The notes: generated by a model not told the origin, from the letters alone. A stretch of DNA of 64,000 nucleotides from Mucor racemosus (GCA_027405735.1 JAPEHQ010000007.1:1265001-1329000); one strand, 5' to 3'. Positions 35,241 through 47,335 are shown, counted from the first letter of the stretch. Translations and numbers: made by a program.

Positions 35241-36769
35241 TATTTTATATATACATATATATATAATAAATGTTGTTATTTATTTTAATAATTTGCTGAC
35301 GATCACATTGCATATATATATATATATATTATTCAAAATCTGATTGCAATTGAGGTACTTCTTAACCCCATAGCAAACAACTTTTATGTATTTAGCTCAG
35401 GTGCTACAGAATGTGCATGAACTAAATTCAATATGTTGTCTCTTCTAAAACTATTTTATATTTCACGAGAGGCTCAAAAACGCGTAAAATTCACTGCTTT
35501 TTCCTTGAAAACTGGGTCTCATTTTTCATTCCTGATTTACTTTTTTTTTCACTAAATAACACCAAGATAAAATTATATGCCAATATACCTGAGATGTTCA
35601 GCTTTAATCCAAAAACAAGTATCCGGAAATATCCTATTTTTTGCAGTTGGTATTAATTTTTCAGTGCTAATGTTTCAGATTTTTTTACGCGTATTTCACT
35701 GCTAAAAATCAAAAACTTTAAGCCTTCATATCTCTAGAAAAAATTAAGTTATACTAACACTCTTTAATAATAAAACTTACTTGTTTTGAAGTGCTCTATA
35801 ACATGTGGTAATATAAAAAAATTCTGAGCACTTTTATTTTTTTTCATTTTTTTTGGCATTTCTATAGTAGGTTTCAAAATATTGGCTAAATTGAGTGGTA
35901 TGTTTTCTACATGCATGTCATCCAGCTCATTGAGCTCTCTCAGACCCAACTTAGTTTTTTTCAAAATGTTGATTTTTCGTGGAGATATCCTCAAAAATGT
36001 GTACAAAAAGGCACCTCCATTTCTAGCGTCCATTTTCCCCTTGTATACCCTCATCCCAAATTCTGAAACAGAAAAAAATTTGGACAAAAATGTTGTTTTC
36101 TCTTCGAAAAATGCAGCTAGAAGATTGTACAATAGCTTGATCAATAGATAATGTCCTTGCGCATTACTTCCATTAGTTATATTTTAAATATGCTTATGAA
36201 AAATGATGTTTATCTTCAAAAAACCTCCAAAATTTCAATTGCATTTTACGCAAAATTTAATGTGAAATGTTTGTCTGAATTTTATTTAGATGGATGCAAA
36301 ATTTAAAACTGTACAAAATCTATTTAGTATACTAGGTCGGCTTACTTTGCAGCTCATGAACATTTAAACGACTTTGTTTTTTTCATCATTTTTCGTCCAT
36401 TTTTTAAAATAAATTTTGGAACCCAGTAATCATAAGCTGTAAGCTATGATATCGACTATTATTTTGATTATCTCAATGAAAAATCAATATTTTTGGCTGA
36501 AACAAAAAATACAGAGTAGCAATTGATTAGATCTATATTGTGAATACAGAAATTAAGCCCTGGATAATGAGTTTTAAGTTTTACAAAATAATAAACTAAT
36601 ATTTACAGCCGCAGAAAACAAAGGAAAGAACCCTATCTTTGTGAATATTGATCCAATTAATCACCAATTATACATGATGGTAGATTTACATATATGCTGC
36701 ATAAAAATTTATATTTCTACTCTCACAGATCACTGTGAATTGAGGAAACCATCCGCAAAACATGATATT
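35241..36769. other. Repeat-bearing intergenic DNA
   Basis: A TA-rich run lies at 35313-35330. Bases about 35440-35625 are a copy of the segment at 17236-17430. A minus-strand frame at 35764-36144 (126 aa, with a Lys-rich patch KKMKKNKS) is open and may be an eroded coding piece, but I recognise nothing in it. The rest is AT-rich with no feature. Confidence 0.45.
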
Positions 36770-37065
36770 TCTGTCCAATAAAACCATGTGCTGTGTCGTA
36801 TATTTTCATGTTTGATGAATAATACTTAAAAAAAATATAATTAAAAGAGAATGAGTAATGAATTATTTCTTCAACTGTATAATAAAAACAAGATATCGTT
36901 TATTTAGGCACAAAAGTATTATGGCCTTTTTTTATATTGGTTTGACATTGAGATCCTGAGATGTAATTTAATGAGGTACTATTGAACCATTAGATCTTTT
37001 TGATAGTAATCTATGGATGGAAATGGATCAATCATGATTTAACCGTGCTTGCAGAGCTTGTTATA
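36770..37065 (+). repeat. R3 repeat, truncated copy
   Basis: Matches 37872-38145 and the inverse of 51880-52130: shared strings include ACTGTATAATAAAAACAAGA, GACATTGAGATCCTGAGATG and GTAATCTATGGAT. Similarity stops after GCAGAGCTTGT near 37063, where the other copies continue, so this copy is truncated. Confidence 0.7.
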
Positions 37066-37632
37066 CAGTAGTATCAAAAGATACTAAGACGGATATCTTA
37101 TCTTATATGAAGTTAGTATGTATCTTAAGAGAAAGCATAAATATAATGTTGCTTTTTCATGCAAAATGGAACAGTTGCCTTCTTGATAATGTTTATTATA
37201 TTTAATAATCATTTTAATTCATAAAGAAAGTTATAAAAATATGAAATCTGAAGATATACAAAAAAAAATAGGATATATATAGAAAATTAAAAAGATGTGA
37301 AAATTATAGATATCCGTCTAATATAAAAATACTCTGTTAAAAGATACATTTTATTAATTCATTGATGCTTCGTATTTATATGTTTTCTAGATAATTATAT
37401 GATTATTAATATTATTGATGATTGAATTGCCGGGTATTGAGGTACTTGATATGATTTGGGAACAAATCATATACAATGGAATTTGCGGAATTGGGAATCT
37501 GTGATTGTACCATTTGGATAAGATGTAGGGTTGCTTATGTTTCATTGTTGCCAAGTGTTCCTGAATGTTCCTGATAGCCGCTGTTAATGCTGCTAGTGGT
37601 TATGTATGATATTTAGTATGAGTTACTAAATG

Positions 37633-37890
37633 TCATGCCATGTTGGATTTTAATAGTTGTTCCTGGATTTCTACATCTGAGTAAACTTCTGATATATCAT
37701 CATCAGTAAGTCCTCTCGTCGGTTCAGTGCATAATACCATGCTTGCAAGACGATATTCTGCTACTCCTATGCCAGTACAGTTTTGTACCTCATTACCAAG
37801 ATTATCAATCTTAATCTTTTTAATCCATCTGGGATCGATTTTATCCAAACTAAAACTGGCCAATTTCTCTGTATGTCGTATATTTTCAGG
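37633..37890 (-). pseudogene. Unidentified coding fragment inside repeat DNA
   Basis: An open minus-strand frame runs out of the end of repeat R3 (NPENIRHTEKLASFSLD) for about 85 codons to a TGA at 37633-37635. It has balanced amino-acid use, including IDPRWIKKIKIDNLGNEV and LTDDDISEVYSDVEIQ, unlike surrounding noise. The nominal start is a TTG, so the fragment lacks its own ATG. A second copy of the last ~20 codons plus flank occurs at about 50120-50225 (plus strand). I do not recognise the protein; it may be a captured host exon or part of a retroelement gag. Confidence 0.4.
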
Positions 37891-38402
37891 ATTGATAAAT
37901 ATTACTTAAAAAAGAATACAATTATAAAAGAATGAGTAATTAATCAGTTCTTCAACTGTATAATAAAAACAAGATATCGTTTATTTAGATGTAAAAGTAT
38001 GGCCTTTTATATTGACTAGACATTGAGATCCTGAGATGTAATTTAAGGCACTATTGAACTATTGGATCTGTTTGATAGTAATCTATGGATTGAAATGGAT
38101 CAATCATAATTTACCCGTTCTTGCAGAGCTTGTGAGTTGTGTTGTTTCAATGCTGCGCTAAATATGCTTGGATGTTGATTTGATAACTACTTGATTGGTT
38201 AACTGCTGGGATGAAATAATGTGGTGTCATAATTGAGGTCCAAGCGTTCTTGGTAATTACTGGATTAAACTTGGTACGCTAGGAGTTTCTTATATCCGAT
38301 ATCAAGACTAGCACTTCAATACATGTCGTAGTCAATAGATTGTAAGATGTATTGATACTGTAGAAGGTGATAATGTATGATACTAGTAGGTGGAATACAA
38401 CA
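37872..38402 (-). repeat. R3 repeat, long copy
   Basis: About 530 bp; the whole length is repeated in opposite orientation at 51604-52130 with roughly 90% identity by eye. On the minus strand it opens TGTTGTATTCCACC and ends CTGAAAATATACGAC. The TG start suggests an LTR, but the far end is not clear, and part of its 3' end reads in frame with the fragment at 37633-37890. Confidence 0.65.
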
Positions 38403-38639
38403 CTGTATAAAATGTTTGATTTTTAGTAAATCCGAGAGCATTAACTAAAAATTGAGGAATTGGTTGAATGCTCTCGTCTGTTCTGGTTCCTGGGATGTTT
38501 GCCCAGGTAATGAGAAAAAAGTAGTAATATAGTAATGATTGAGCAACTACTGGCAACGTAGGATTATTACTGTCAGCTGGTAAAGTAATACTACTAATAG
38601 GAGGACGATTGACTTCATCCAAGGAGAAGTAAGTCATAG

Positions 38640-38936
38640 TGATTTATCGAAAGGTAAATCGTATAAAATTAGTCCAATGAAAAAGTACCGTTTTATTATG
38701 AGCTTCTAGAGAGGGTTTATATACTAATTGAATGAGCGTATTAAATGTGAGTGATAATATAATTAGAATGAGCATTTGGATATTGTGTGGATATATTGGA
38801 ATCATGCTTCTATGATTCAATAGTAGCATGATGATAGACGCATGGAATATGACCTTGCTTGACTTGCATGTTGAACATCATGGTTTGACAGATGTTCTAA
38901 ATTGGTAATTCGGTAATTCCTAATTCTGATAGATTA
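38640..38936 (-). mobile_element. Solo LTR (family L1), 297 bp, TSD CATAG
   Basis: Flanked by the direct repeat CATAG at 38635-38639 and 38937-38941. Plus-strand ends are TGATTTATCG and CTGATAGATTA. The same 297-bp unit recurs at 62478-63014 (with an insertion). Related, more diverged copies are at 40310-40621 and 52328-52637 in the other orientation; there a TATATAAACCC box is followed by AATAAA, which fixes the LTR sense strand as minus here. Confidence 0.8.
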
Positions 38937-38994
38937 CATAGCATCGAATAAACGTGTTCTATGTTGTTCAATAGCATCTTGTAAATTTGTGAGC

Positions 38995-39824
38995 TTATCT
39001 GGAGCTCGATCAGATTTTGTGACCAGACGAAGGCCAGAAATAGAAAGAGTATTCTTCCTTGAGCCGACCAGGAATGTGAGTTGTAAAGACCTGTAATTTG
39101 ACTACACCAGAAGTAGTAGGTACTTAAATAAGGGAGTTGTCAATATCTAATCCAACTCCATATGCTTGAAACCATGGTACACCCAAAATTAGCAGATCTT
39201 CGTTCACATTATCCTGCACACACATACTGTATGGTCAGGACGGATGTCCTGCCCTGGTTGTATTTTAATTGGAACCTCCTTCACGATTTTAGCCCTTTGC
39301 CCAGAAGAGTTGTTGTCAAAATCCACCAATTGCAGTGTATCACTGTTAGTGACAAAACCTAAAGAGTCGCAAAGCGATCTACTGATGACGCTAATAGATG
39401 CACCGTCATCAAAGCAGGCCACCACCACAAATTTACCATTAATAGTTACTTGAGTTTTCAATGGAGAGCTCCATTTTATTTGAGTTAGATTATACGGATA
39501 TCGATACACTGATTGTGAGTCGTCAAAGTTAAGATCCTCCGAGTCATTTGCCTCGTTGCTATCACCAGAACCATCCGAATCATAATACGATGAATCAGAC
39601 GATTTACTGACATTGTCCACAACATTAATCTTGTTAGGTGGATCAGCATCCATACCAGTACCATTCAAGTTTTCAAGGTGCCTTCTTGTCTTTTTTGGCC
39701 TTTGTCGCCTAAGGTCCCTTAGCCCATCATTGAGGTCCTTAGCTGCGTCCTTGTCAATTGCCACCCAATCTAACACAGATAATCCAGAGCCACGATTGGC
39801 TAGCTTGTCCCATATATTCAACAT
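38995..39824 (-). pseudogene. Retrotransposon aspartic protease remnant (Ty3/Gypsy-like)
   Basis: Minus-strand frame 39824-39204 (206 aa) contains ACFDDGASISVISRSLCDSLG-type sequence, a retropepsin DDGAS active site followed by the usual hydrophobic turn. After the stop at 39204 a second frame continues homology (EDLLILGVPWFQAYGVGLDI), the typical end of the retropepsin fold, so the gene has a frameshift there; another in-frame stop follows near 39130. No reverse transcriptase, RNase H or integrase is found next to it. It is a dead fragment of an LTR retrotransposon pol region. The acidic linker upstream (DSDGSGDSNEANDSEDLNFD) may be the gag-pol junction. Confidence 0.7.
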
Positions 39825-39844
39825 CTTGGTTGGTACATTTAATT

Positions 39845-40225
39845 ACCGTTCGCAAAATGACCGAGCCCAAGCGAGCGCAAGCAGTTTTGGCCAGCATTTT
39901 TCGAGTCTAAAATATTTGAAAGTTACTCAAGCAAGCCCGAGTCTAAGCAACGGCTCATCGAGCAGTTGTATAATATTGAGTATTTTCAGTTTTGAAAGTA
40001 AGCAAGCAAGCCTATTTCAATTTGAAACGCTTTGAGCAAGCAAGCCTATTTCAATTTGAAACGCTTTGAGCAAGCATACAAGCAAGCTTTCAATGTTTTC
40101 GTCGAGCGCCAAGCAGGAAATTGCTAAAAAAATTTAATCAAGCATGCTAAAGCAAGTAATAACCTGAAAAAAGCGCAATTCAAGCGAGCCCGAGCACAGG
40201 ACTCGCTCGCTTGCTTATGCTCACA
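39845..40225. repeat. CAAGC/CGAGC-rich tract with a 34-bp tandem duplication
   Basis: The tract is dense in GCAAGC and CGAGC words (for example GAGCCCAAGCGAGCGCAAGC). It contains two perfect tandem copies of a 34-bp unit at 40002-40035 and 40036-40069, each with TTTCAATTTGAAA, itself a small palindrome. Its G+C content stands out from the flanking DNA. No coding frame. Confidence 0.75.
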
Positions 40226-40309
40226 CTACTCAATTGCAATCAGTATATTTATTATACTTGGCATAATGACAGATTAGTAGATAAGGACTGCTTGAAGTGA
40301 CAATACTGT

Positions 40310-40621
40310 ATGATCTATCAGAATTACAACATTCGATATATAGAAGATCTCCGACAAATCTAGCAGATCTTATCTATCCAGTAACTGGTTCCTGTCACCC
40401 AGGAACTAACAATGAAACATAACTTATAGCAATATTACCACTGAAACATAACATGTTATATTCATACACATTAATAATAATATCTATTGTCACATCTAAT
40501 GGATCCCTGTCCATTAGATCTTATCACACAATTCCAATAACTATATAAACCCATATTTAATTCATTCTAATAAACGGTACTTTTTACGTTGATTTTAATT
40601 TACAAAGTCTCGCTAAAACAA
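40310..40621 (+). mobile_element. Solo LTR-like element (family L1)
   Basis: Starts TGATCTATCAG and ends near GTCTCGCTAAAACA; over 85% identical by eye to 52328-52637. A TATATAAACCC box (40541-40551) is followed by AATAAACGGTAC, giving plus-strand sense. No clear target-site duplication. It lies 198 bp upstream of tRNA-Thr. Confidence 0.65.
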
Positions 40622-40818
40622 ATTGCTTCCAAATTTTCAACAATACACCTTTAATATAGTTCCAATCTAAACATAAACAGTTATAACCACAATAGCCACC
40701 AATTCAATCCAAAATGTAGGCAAAATCATTTAGAAGTCAGTTTCCTTTTATAGAAACGTTAACAATTATTTAATAGTTTTATTTATAATAAAATATTTAT
40801 TTACCAAAATATAAAATT

Positions 40819-40891
40819 GCCTTCTTGGCTCAGTTGGCAGAGCGTCTGCCTAGTAAGCAGAAGGTCAACAGTTCGATTCTGTTAGCAGGCA
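40819..40891 (+). tRNA. tRNA-Thr (anticodon AGT)
   Basis: A 73-nt cloverleaf folds: acceptor GCCTTCT with AGCAGGC (one T-C mismatch), D-arm GCTC/GAGC, anticodon stem TCTGC/GCAGA with loop CTAGTAA (AGT at 34-36), and T-arm ACAG/CTGT with TTCGATT. Internal promoter boxes are visible as TGGCTCAGTTGG (A) and GTTCGATTC (B). No intron. A T6 run at 40894-40899 should terminate Pol III. Confidence 0.93.
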
Positions 40892-40893
40892 TA

Positions 40894-40899
40894 TTTTTT
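40894..40899 (+). terminator. Pol III T-run terminator of tRNA-Thr
   Basis: Six consecutive T start three bases after the tRNA 3' end, the normal position for RNA polymerase III termination. Confidence 0.75.
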
Positions 40900-41393
40900 G
40901 CATTTTCTTTTATTTTCGTGAGATGTTTCTTATTCTTTTTTTGGCTAAGACTACATCCAGAAATGATCATTCAAGAAGCTACACTCTTCGATTTTATTTT
41001 ATCATTTGGCAAAATCACATAAGTATCAGTAGTCTTAGGTGTATGAAATAATAATACGCACCACTAAGTTAAATACTCTATTCACATTATATATTTCTTC
41101 TTGCTTCTGCGAGACGGATATTGTTGGATTTCACGACACATGATATACAGTATATATTATGCGAAAAATCAAGTTTCATTGGTATTACGTGCCACAGTTA
41201 TATTACATTCATTCTCATTTTGATCACTGTTACTATTCTGTAATACTTAAAATGGTGAAACAAATTTCTCTTAAATACCGTATAGTCCTTGTCATTATAA
41301 ATTGATCAAAATAGCAAATTGTGCATGATACATAAAAGCGTATAAATACTTTGTGTTGAACATCTATGGTAAATATACCTTATATAACATATA
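40900..41393. other. Intergenic, promoter of the GH5 gene
   Basis: About 490 bp between the tRNA and the hydrolase start. TATAAATACT at 41341-41350 lies 53 bp before the ATG and is a plausible TATA box. No gene seen. Confidence 0.5.
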
Positions 41394-42950
41394 ATGTATT
41401 TAACTTCGAGTATTCTTGTTACATTTATTGCTTTGGTATTCCTTCAATCTAGTGCTGAAGCAGCAATTGACCCTCAAGTATGGTATGATGCACATCCTGG
41501 CATGTCCAAAATTGGTTTGGTGGATCAAGGTATCAATCAAATTACTGATGAACATGGTCGAGTTCGGTTCTTTCATGGCACTAATGTTGTCAAGAAGTCT
41601 GCTCCTTGGTATCGTCCTTCAACTTTTAAGCCAGGAGATTCATTTGGTCCTACAGATGTTGCTAATCTGCAAGCTCTTGGTGTGAATGCCATTCGTTTAG
41701 GGCATCATTGGGCAGGCAGTGAGCCTGTTCGTGGCCAATATAATCAAACATTTTTGGATATCATGAAGCAGCAGACCAAATTAGCGGAAGATCATGGTAT
41801 TTATGTCCTTGTAGACGTACACCAAGATGTTTTGGCAAGTCAATTGTGCGGTCATGGTGTACCAGATGTAAGTTGTATATTCCAACAGAGCCATACAATC
41901 ATATTTACTCATTAATACTTGCAGTGGTTTGTACAACAAAGCTGGGTGCCTAATTGGAAGCAATTCCCTTTTCCTCAAAAATTAACACCATTTTCGGTTG
42001 ATTCCAAAGGTATTCCCAGTGATAGCGATTGTAATTCCATAGATTGGAGTCTGAGTTACTTAACTACTGCAGTTGGTAATGCATTTGGGAGACTCTATAA
42101 TAATTATGATAATTTAGGAGATGCTTTTGCTGCCTATTGGGTAAAGCTCGCTCAACAATATGTGAATACTCAAAATATCCTTGGCTATAATTTATTAAAT
42201 GAACCTTGGATGGGAGACACTTGGGCCGACCCTTCTTTATTGATCCCTGGTACTGCAGACCATAAAACTATAGAAGCCTTATGGAACCGTGCTACCACGA
42301 AAATTCGTACTGTAGACAAGCATACACTTATATTTTTTGAAGGTGCTACTCTTGATATTCTTTCGGGGTTCAACAATGTTCCTTTGGGAGATGGCTCACG
42401 TTCAGTTCATTCGTTCCATTACTACAATCCACCGCAATTAGGATCTATTAGTGATACATTGAAGAATCGTTTAAAGGATAATGTCCGCTTGAAAACAGCA
42501 GGAATGTTAACTGAATTTACCTTTTGGCTAACCGATGATGCTGGAGCAACTAAGTTACAAGAGGCAGTCAATGCAGCTGACGAGCATATGATGTCTTGGA
42601 TGGGCTGGGCATACGAAAATCTTTATGATGGCAATGGTGTTGCACATCCTGGCTTAGCAAAGCATTACAGTCGAGCTTATCCTGCTGCAGTAGCTGGTGT
42701 ACCCTCTAAATTTGCTTTCAACCCCTCTGATTCTTCATTCTCTCTGACATACAATGTCAAGAAATCAGTCAATGCTCCCTCTGAAATTGTTTTGCCAGTT
42801 CCTACCTATCCAAACGGTTACAATGTATCTATCACTCCAAGTACAGCTGATGTAGCCCAGTATAAGTTGGATGATCGCACATTAGCGATCTTTAATGGTG
42901 ATTTGACTACTGAGGGTCAAACTATTACAATTAATATTATAAAATTATAG
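41394..42950 (+). CDS. Secreted GH5 glycosidase, endoglycoceramidase-like
   Basis: Two exons (41394-41867, 41925-42950) give 499 aa. A signal peptide (MYLTSSILVTFIALVFLQSSAEA) indicates secretion. The GH5 TIM barrel shows GVNAIRLGHHWAGSEP, VLVDVHQDVLASQ, the acid/base Glu251 in YNLLNEPW, SFHYYNPP and the nucleophile Glu355 in MLTEFTFW, then WMGWAYENL. The order FHGTNVVKKSAPWY early and the long loop after DVHQD are typical of endoglycoceramidase/sterol-glucosidase GH5 members rather than cellulases. A C-terminal beta-sandwich of about 90 residues follows (FAFNPSDSSFSLTY...GQTITINI). Likely substrates are glycosphingolipids or steryl glucosides; sequence alone cannot tell. One intron. Confidence 0.9.
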
Positions 42951-44260
42951 TGTATTCGTTGCAAATCTTCTGACTTTTTCTAAAAAAAAAATAAGTAACC
43001 TAACCACTTGAATTTATTAAATAAAGCGTTTTATCCGATTTTTAAAAAATTGCGCAAAAGTGATTTACATGTAGTGTACGAGGTTATGATTTAGAGAGAT
43101 GATTAAGAGCATGCATCAACTAAAATTTTCTACTAGAAAAAACACATGGCGCCGCTCTTTGTGCAAATGATGGAATCTAAACTGTTTTGGGCAATGAAAA
43201 AATTAACATGCCGTATCCTGGCTATTTTAGCTCTGAATTGACGATAATAAAAAAATAGAGATATAAACTGAATATTTTTTTATTTATAAAATTACTTTTT
43301 TCAGTAATTATATTAGCTTAAAGGTTGTTAAAAAATCCCTTAAAGATTTTTATGTTTTCATCGGAACCTAAAATATTTGAAGTAGACATGAGTAAAGAAA
43401 CGATTTCTCTTATAAATAGTTAGTCTTTACTCAATTTAAGTATAGTTTTTATGAACTCATAGATCTAATGATATTATGTACTCTGTTAAAACCATTAAAA
43501 TAATCGATTAAAAAGCGAAAAAGATCTAAGGAACAGCTACTATTATCAGGCAATAGAAATTTAAATCAAGGTTTTATATTTGTACTTGTTGAACCTTGAT
43601 GAGAGGGGGGATTAGAAAGATATGTCAATGTTCTACAAATTTATTATCATTACAATAATCAATTTGTTCTTGGTATTGGGATGGTGAGTTTCATTTGCCG
43701 CATTAGGTGGCGCAAATCAGTTTTCAGGATGACCACTATGCCATATATCTTAACTTTGAATCAATTCATCTGATGGATTAATATGTCATAAATTAGACAT
43801 GATATTATATTTAGTTTGAGCATTTTAATGATGAAAATAGGGTCTTTAAGAGGTCTGTCTAGTCACGTAATAAAAGGCAGTTTTAAGTTGTGTCCTACAA
43901 TACGAAAAGAGAAGGAGGTAGAAATTGTAATTTCTATTTTTAAGTACTCGAATCTTCTTGTATCCAATTCCCAAACCTCTTTTCTCACTTTATACTCTTT
44001 CTTTCTGTTGTTTTATTGCTTTTTTCACTTTTTATTCTCTGTGCAAAGAAATTTTAGTAAATCTGTTTATTTAATTCATTAAATACAAAGCACTAAAGGT
44101 AATTATCATATGGTTACATTTAAAAACCATTTAAGTTTTTCAACCACTTTCTGACGTACTTCTATTTTCTAATTTCAATACCAAACCCCTCTTTTCTTAC
44201 TTTTTGGTTTTATTTTTATTTATGTATTGATAATAGAAAGAAGAAAAGAAAGAGATAGAA
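42951..44260. other. Intergenic, no supported gene
   Basis: 1.3 kb. A 21-codon frame at 43622-43687 would encode a hydrophobic peptide (MSMFYKFIIITIINLFLVLG) but nothing supports expression. The 400 bases before 44261 are C/T-rich (CTTTTCTTACTTTTTGG) with an A/G-rich leader (AAGAAGAAAAGAAAGAGATA) directly before the next ATG, which looks like promoter and 5' UTR. Confidence 0.5.
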
Positions 44261-47200
44261 ATGAATAATTCATCAAATAGCTCATTCGACTCGGGAATGA
44301 GAAACTTGAACCTTGGTAATGATACAAGTTCTTACCAACAACAACAACAACCTCCTAACCAAGGTGGAAGGGGCCAATGGAACCAGGGACAATATATTCA
44401 TCAACGACATCAAGACAGTGATGAGGAAGACGATGACCAACCCCTTTCTTATCAACAACAGCCATTGCCAGACAACAAATTTCCCAGACCTGTTTCCACT
44501 AGAAATATGGCAACTGGTTTGAACTCAGCAAAGCCATCAAACTTTATAAAACCTGCAGCACCTCAGTCTAACAGCTCCCTTGTGCCTCAAGACATGAGTG
44601 TTATTCAATCATTATATGAAAACTATTCCCAAAAAGTTTATTTTGAGGGTTATGTTTATAAAAAGAATGATTTGACAGTAGATGGTAAATCATTTGGTGA
44701 TCCTCAATGGTCTCAGTGGTATGTTGAGCTTTGTGGGCCTGTATTAACCCTCTGGGATACTCAAATTGACCAAAATGAAAACGTCATGCCTCAATACATT
44801 AATATCACTGATTCTAATGTCGAACTTGTTGGCCGTTCTGGTGAACCTGGCCGAGAAAATGTCTTCTCCCTCAACTCTGCTGGGGCTAATCGATATCTAT
44901 TTGATGTTTCCGATTTCAATGCACTTATTAATTGGGTTAGTGCCATTCGTTTATCATGTTTTGAATGTTCTAAACTTCAAGAGATCTTTACACGCAGTTT
45001 TATATCTCGCTCAGCGTACTCTGATGTCCTTGCCAAGCCAATGAATAAGATGGAAGGGTTTGTACAAGTCAAATTGTCCGGTACTACTGAGTGGCAAAAG
45101 TATTGGGTAGTTGTATCAGATAGAAAGGAGGAAAAGAAACTTTTCAGTAAGAAATCAGTGCAATCAAGGGGCCAAATGATGTTTTATGAGTCAAAGAAGG
45201 CAAAAAACCCCATTCTAACTATGGTTAATGTGGTACAATCTTATATTCTTTACCCTGAATCACCACAAGCTATCGATCTTGTTTCTATGTTGAAAGTGGA
45301 AGGAAGCACGTTTGCTGCTAAATCTAGCGGAGAACAGCAGCCCGCAACATCTTATTCCAGTGTGCTTATCACGGCATCATCTCCTAAAGAGCTGGTTCAA
45401 TGGGCAATTGGTACATTCGATGCATTCAAATTATATGGTAGACCCACTCGTTTGAATGATGATCCACTCAATATCAATTCACTTAATTTTGGAGAACCTA
45501 GAGGTGATTTACCTCGCTTATTTTTGGAAGTACCTGAAGTAGCACACATCAATTTTAGCGAAGAGAATTTATTAGATAATAAGGCACAATTCGCTGGGAT
45601 TTTACTTCAAAAAATGCAACAACAGCAACAACAAAATCAACAACAATTTCCTCCCCCACCTATGCATCGTCAATCCCAACAACCTATGGGATTAATTCAT
45701 CAAATACCTTCAGGCCCACCAATGTATAATAATCAATCACCTCGTCCTAATTCTCAAAGAGTATCAACATATTCCAGTCAATCTTCTTCGATTAGGTCTC
45801 CAGTACCACAGCCTTTTCAACAGCAACAACGTATGAACGCTCCTACATCAGGTCGTAGGATTTATGCTAGTGATGAAGGAAGTGATGATGAGGAAGACGA
45901 TGAAGAAGACGAAGAAGATGATAGTGATTATGATTCTGTATTCAACAATAAAAATACTAAACTACAAACAAAAGAAAGCTTATCTTTGCCACCTATGACA
46001 GCCTCAGAAGATGATGGATTTGCCAGTAGTATTTTAGGAGACATAGAAAAGAAGAGCTTATCACCCACATCACCTCGAGCTTCAATTCAAACAGATGCTG
46101 CATCTTCTTCACATCAACCTTCTACGCAAACTTTGCCGACAGATCATTCATCAAAAACTAGTTTACCAATCAAAGAAAAAGATGTCAAGAGCGAAGATGA
46201 ATTTGGATTATCTGATAGTGAAGATGAAGAGCCTGCCCGAGTACCTGCTGGTGCTGCTGCCAGGAGACCTACTCCAAAGATGGCAAGAACTCAAGTTAGT
46301 CTTAGTGGATCAGATACAGAAGAAGAAGATGATGATGATGCTAGTTACTCTGGTAGTGATGATGATGTTCCAATTCAACATCAACAACAGCAACAGCAAA
46401 GATTACAGCAGCAACAATTTATGGACTTTAATGATCCTCGTATGCAATATCAACAAGGACAACCACAATGGGACAGTGCTAGTATGTACGGTAGTGCAAG
46501 TATGATGGAACAACAACAACAACAACAGCATTTTGATGAAGATGGATATCCAATTATAGATGAAGATGGACCTCTTATTCCTCAATTAGGCGATAGATTT
46601 GCAACACAGAATAGTTTATTAGACACGTACAGACCAGATCGTGCATCTGCTCATGACCAAGAGGGATATGCTAGAGCTACTGGACAACCACTTATACAAG
46701 TACCTAATAAACCACCAGAGCCTCGTGCTGGTTTAGTTGGCATGATTTCTCAAATTGAAAACGAAAAGAAGCAAAAAGAATCCAATAAAAATCGATTTAG
46801 TGAAATGGATAGGGATCGTATGATGGACCGTGAACGAGAAAGATACATGATGGATCAACGATCACAAATGATGCAGGTAAAATAGACAATAAAATAATAC
46901 AAAGATAAACATATATACTTATACTATTATTTTAAGCCTATGATGGGTCAAGGTATGAACATGATGGGACAGCCTATGATGTATCCAGGAATGAATCCTG
47001 CTGCGATGCAAATGATGGGTGGCCAAATGCCAATGATGAACATGATGGGGCAACCTATGATGTATCCTGGTATGATGCAAATGCAAAATCCTAGTATGAT
47101 GAATATGCAAATGATGCCTCAAATGATGGATCCTCGCATGTCAATGATGATGATGCAGCAGCAATATGGACAACATCCCATGTGGCAACAACAACAACAA

Positions 47201-47335
47201 CAACAACAGCAAGCAATGTATGGTAATGGGCGATTCAACGGAATTCAAGAGGAAGATGACGATGAAGATGATGATGTTCCACTTGGATCAAAAGAACCAC
47301 CCATACCCAGAAATAATAATAACAATCAAATTTAA
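44261..47335 (+). CDS. PH-domain protein of the Caf120/Skg3 family
   Basis: Two exons (44261-46876, 46937-47335) give 1004 aa. A disordered Gln-rich N-terminus is followed by a PH domain (YFEGYVYKKNDL, WSQWYVELCGPVLTLWDT, INWVSAIRLSCFE) and a second PH-like module (MEGFVQVKLSGTTEWQKYWVVV... ELVQWAIGTFDAF), the layout of yeast Caf120 and Skg3 (CCR4-NOT-associated, bud-neck/bud-tip proteins). The remaining half is low complexity: acidic blocks (DDEEDDEEDEEDD), poly-Gln and a Met/Gln-rich tail in which MMGQPMMYPGM is repeated, with the sole intron falling just before this tail. Role by homology: linking lipid or cortex signals with mRNA turnover; not testable from sequence. No membrane segment. 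Confidence 0.85.

Noticed and set aside
35764..36144. 126-aa minus-strand frame
   Set aside because: Lys- and Phe-rich with no recognised motif in repeat-bearing DNA; noted in the intergenic entry only.
37872..38402. R3 as a definite LTR
   Set aside because: It starts with TG, but no target-site duplication or consistent CA end could be found, and part of it reads as coding; called a repeat only.
43622..43687. 21-codon hydrophobic micropeptide
   Set aside because: Too short, AT-rich, no homology or upstream signal; left out of the features as a gene.
46919..47122. His-rich minus-strand frame that looks metal-binding
   Set aside because: Antisense of the ATG-rich Met repeat in the Caf120-like tail (CAT = His); no independent support.
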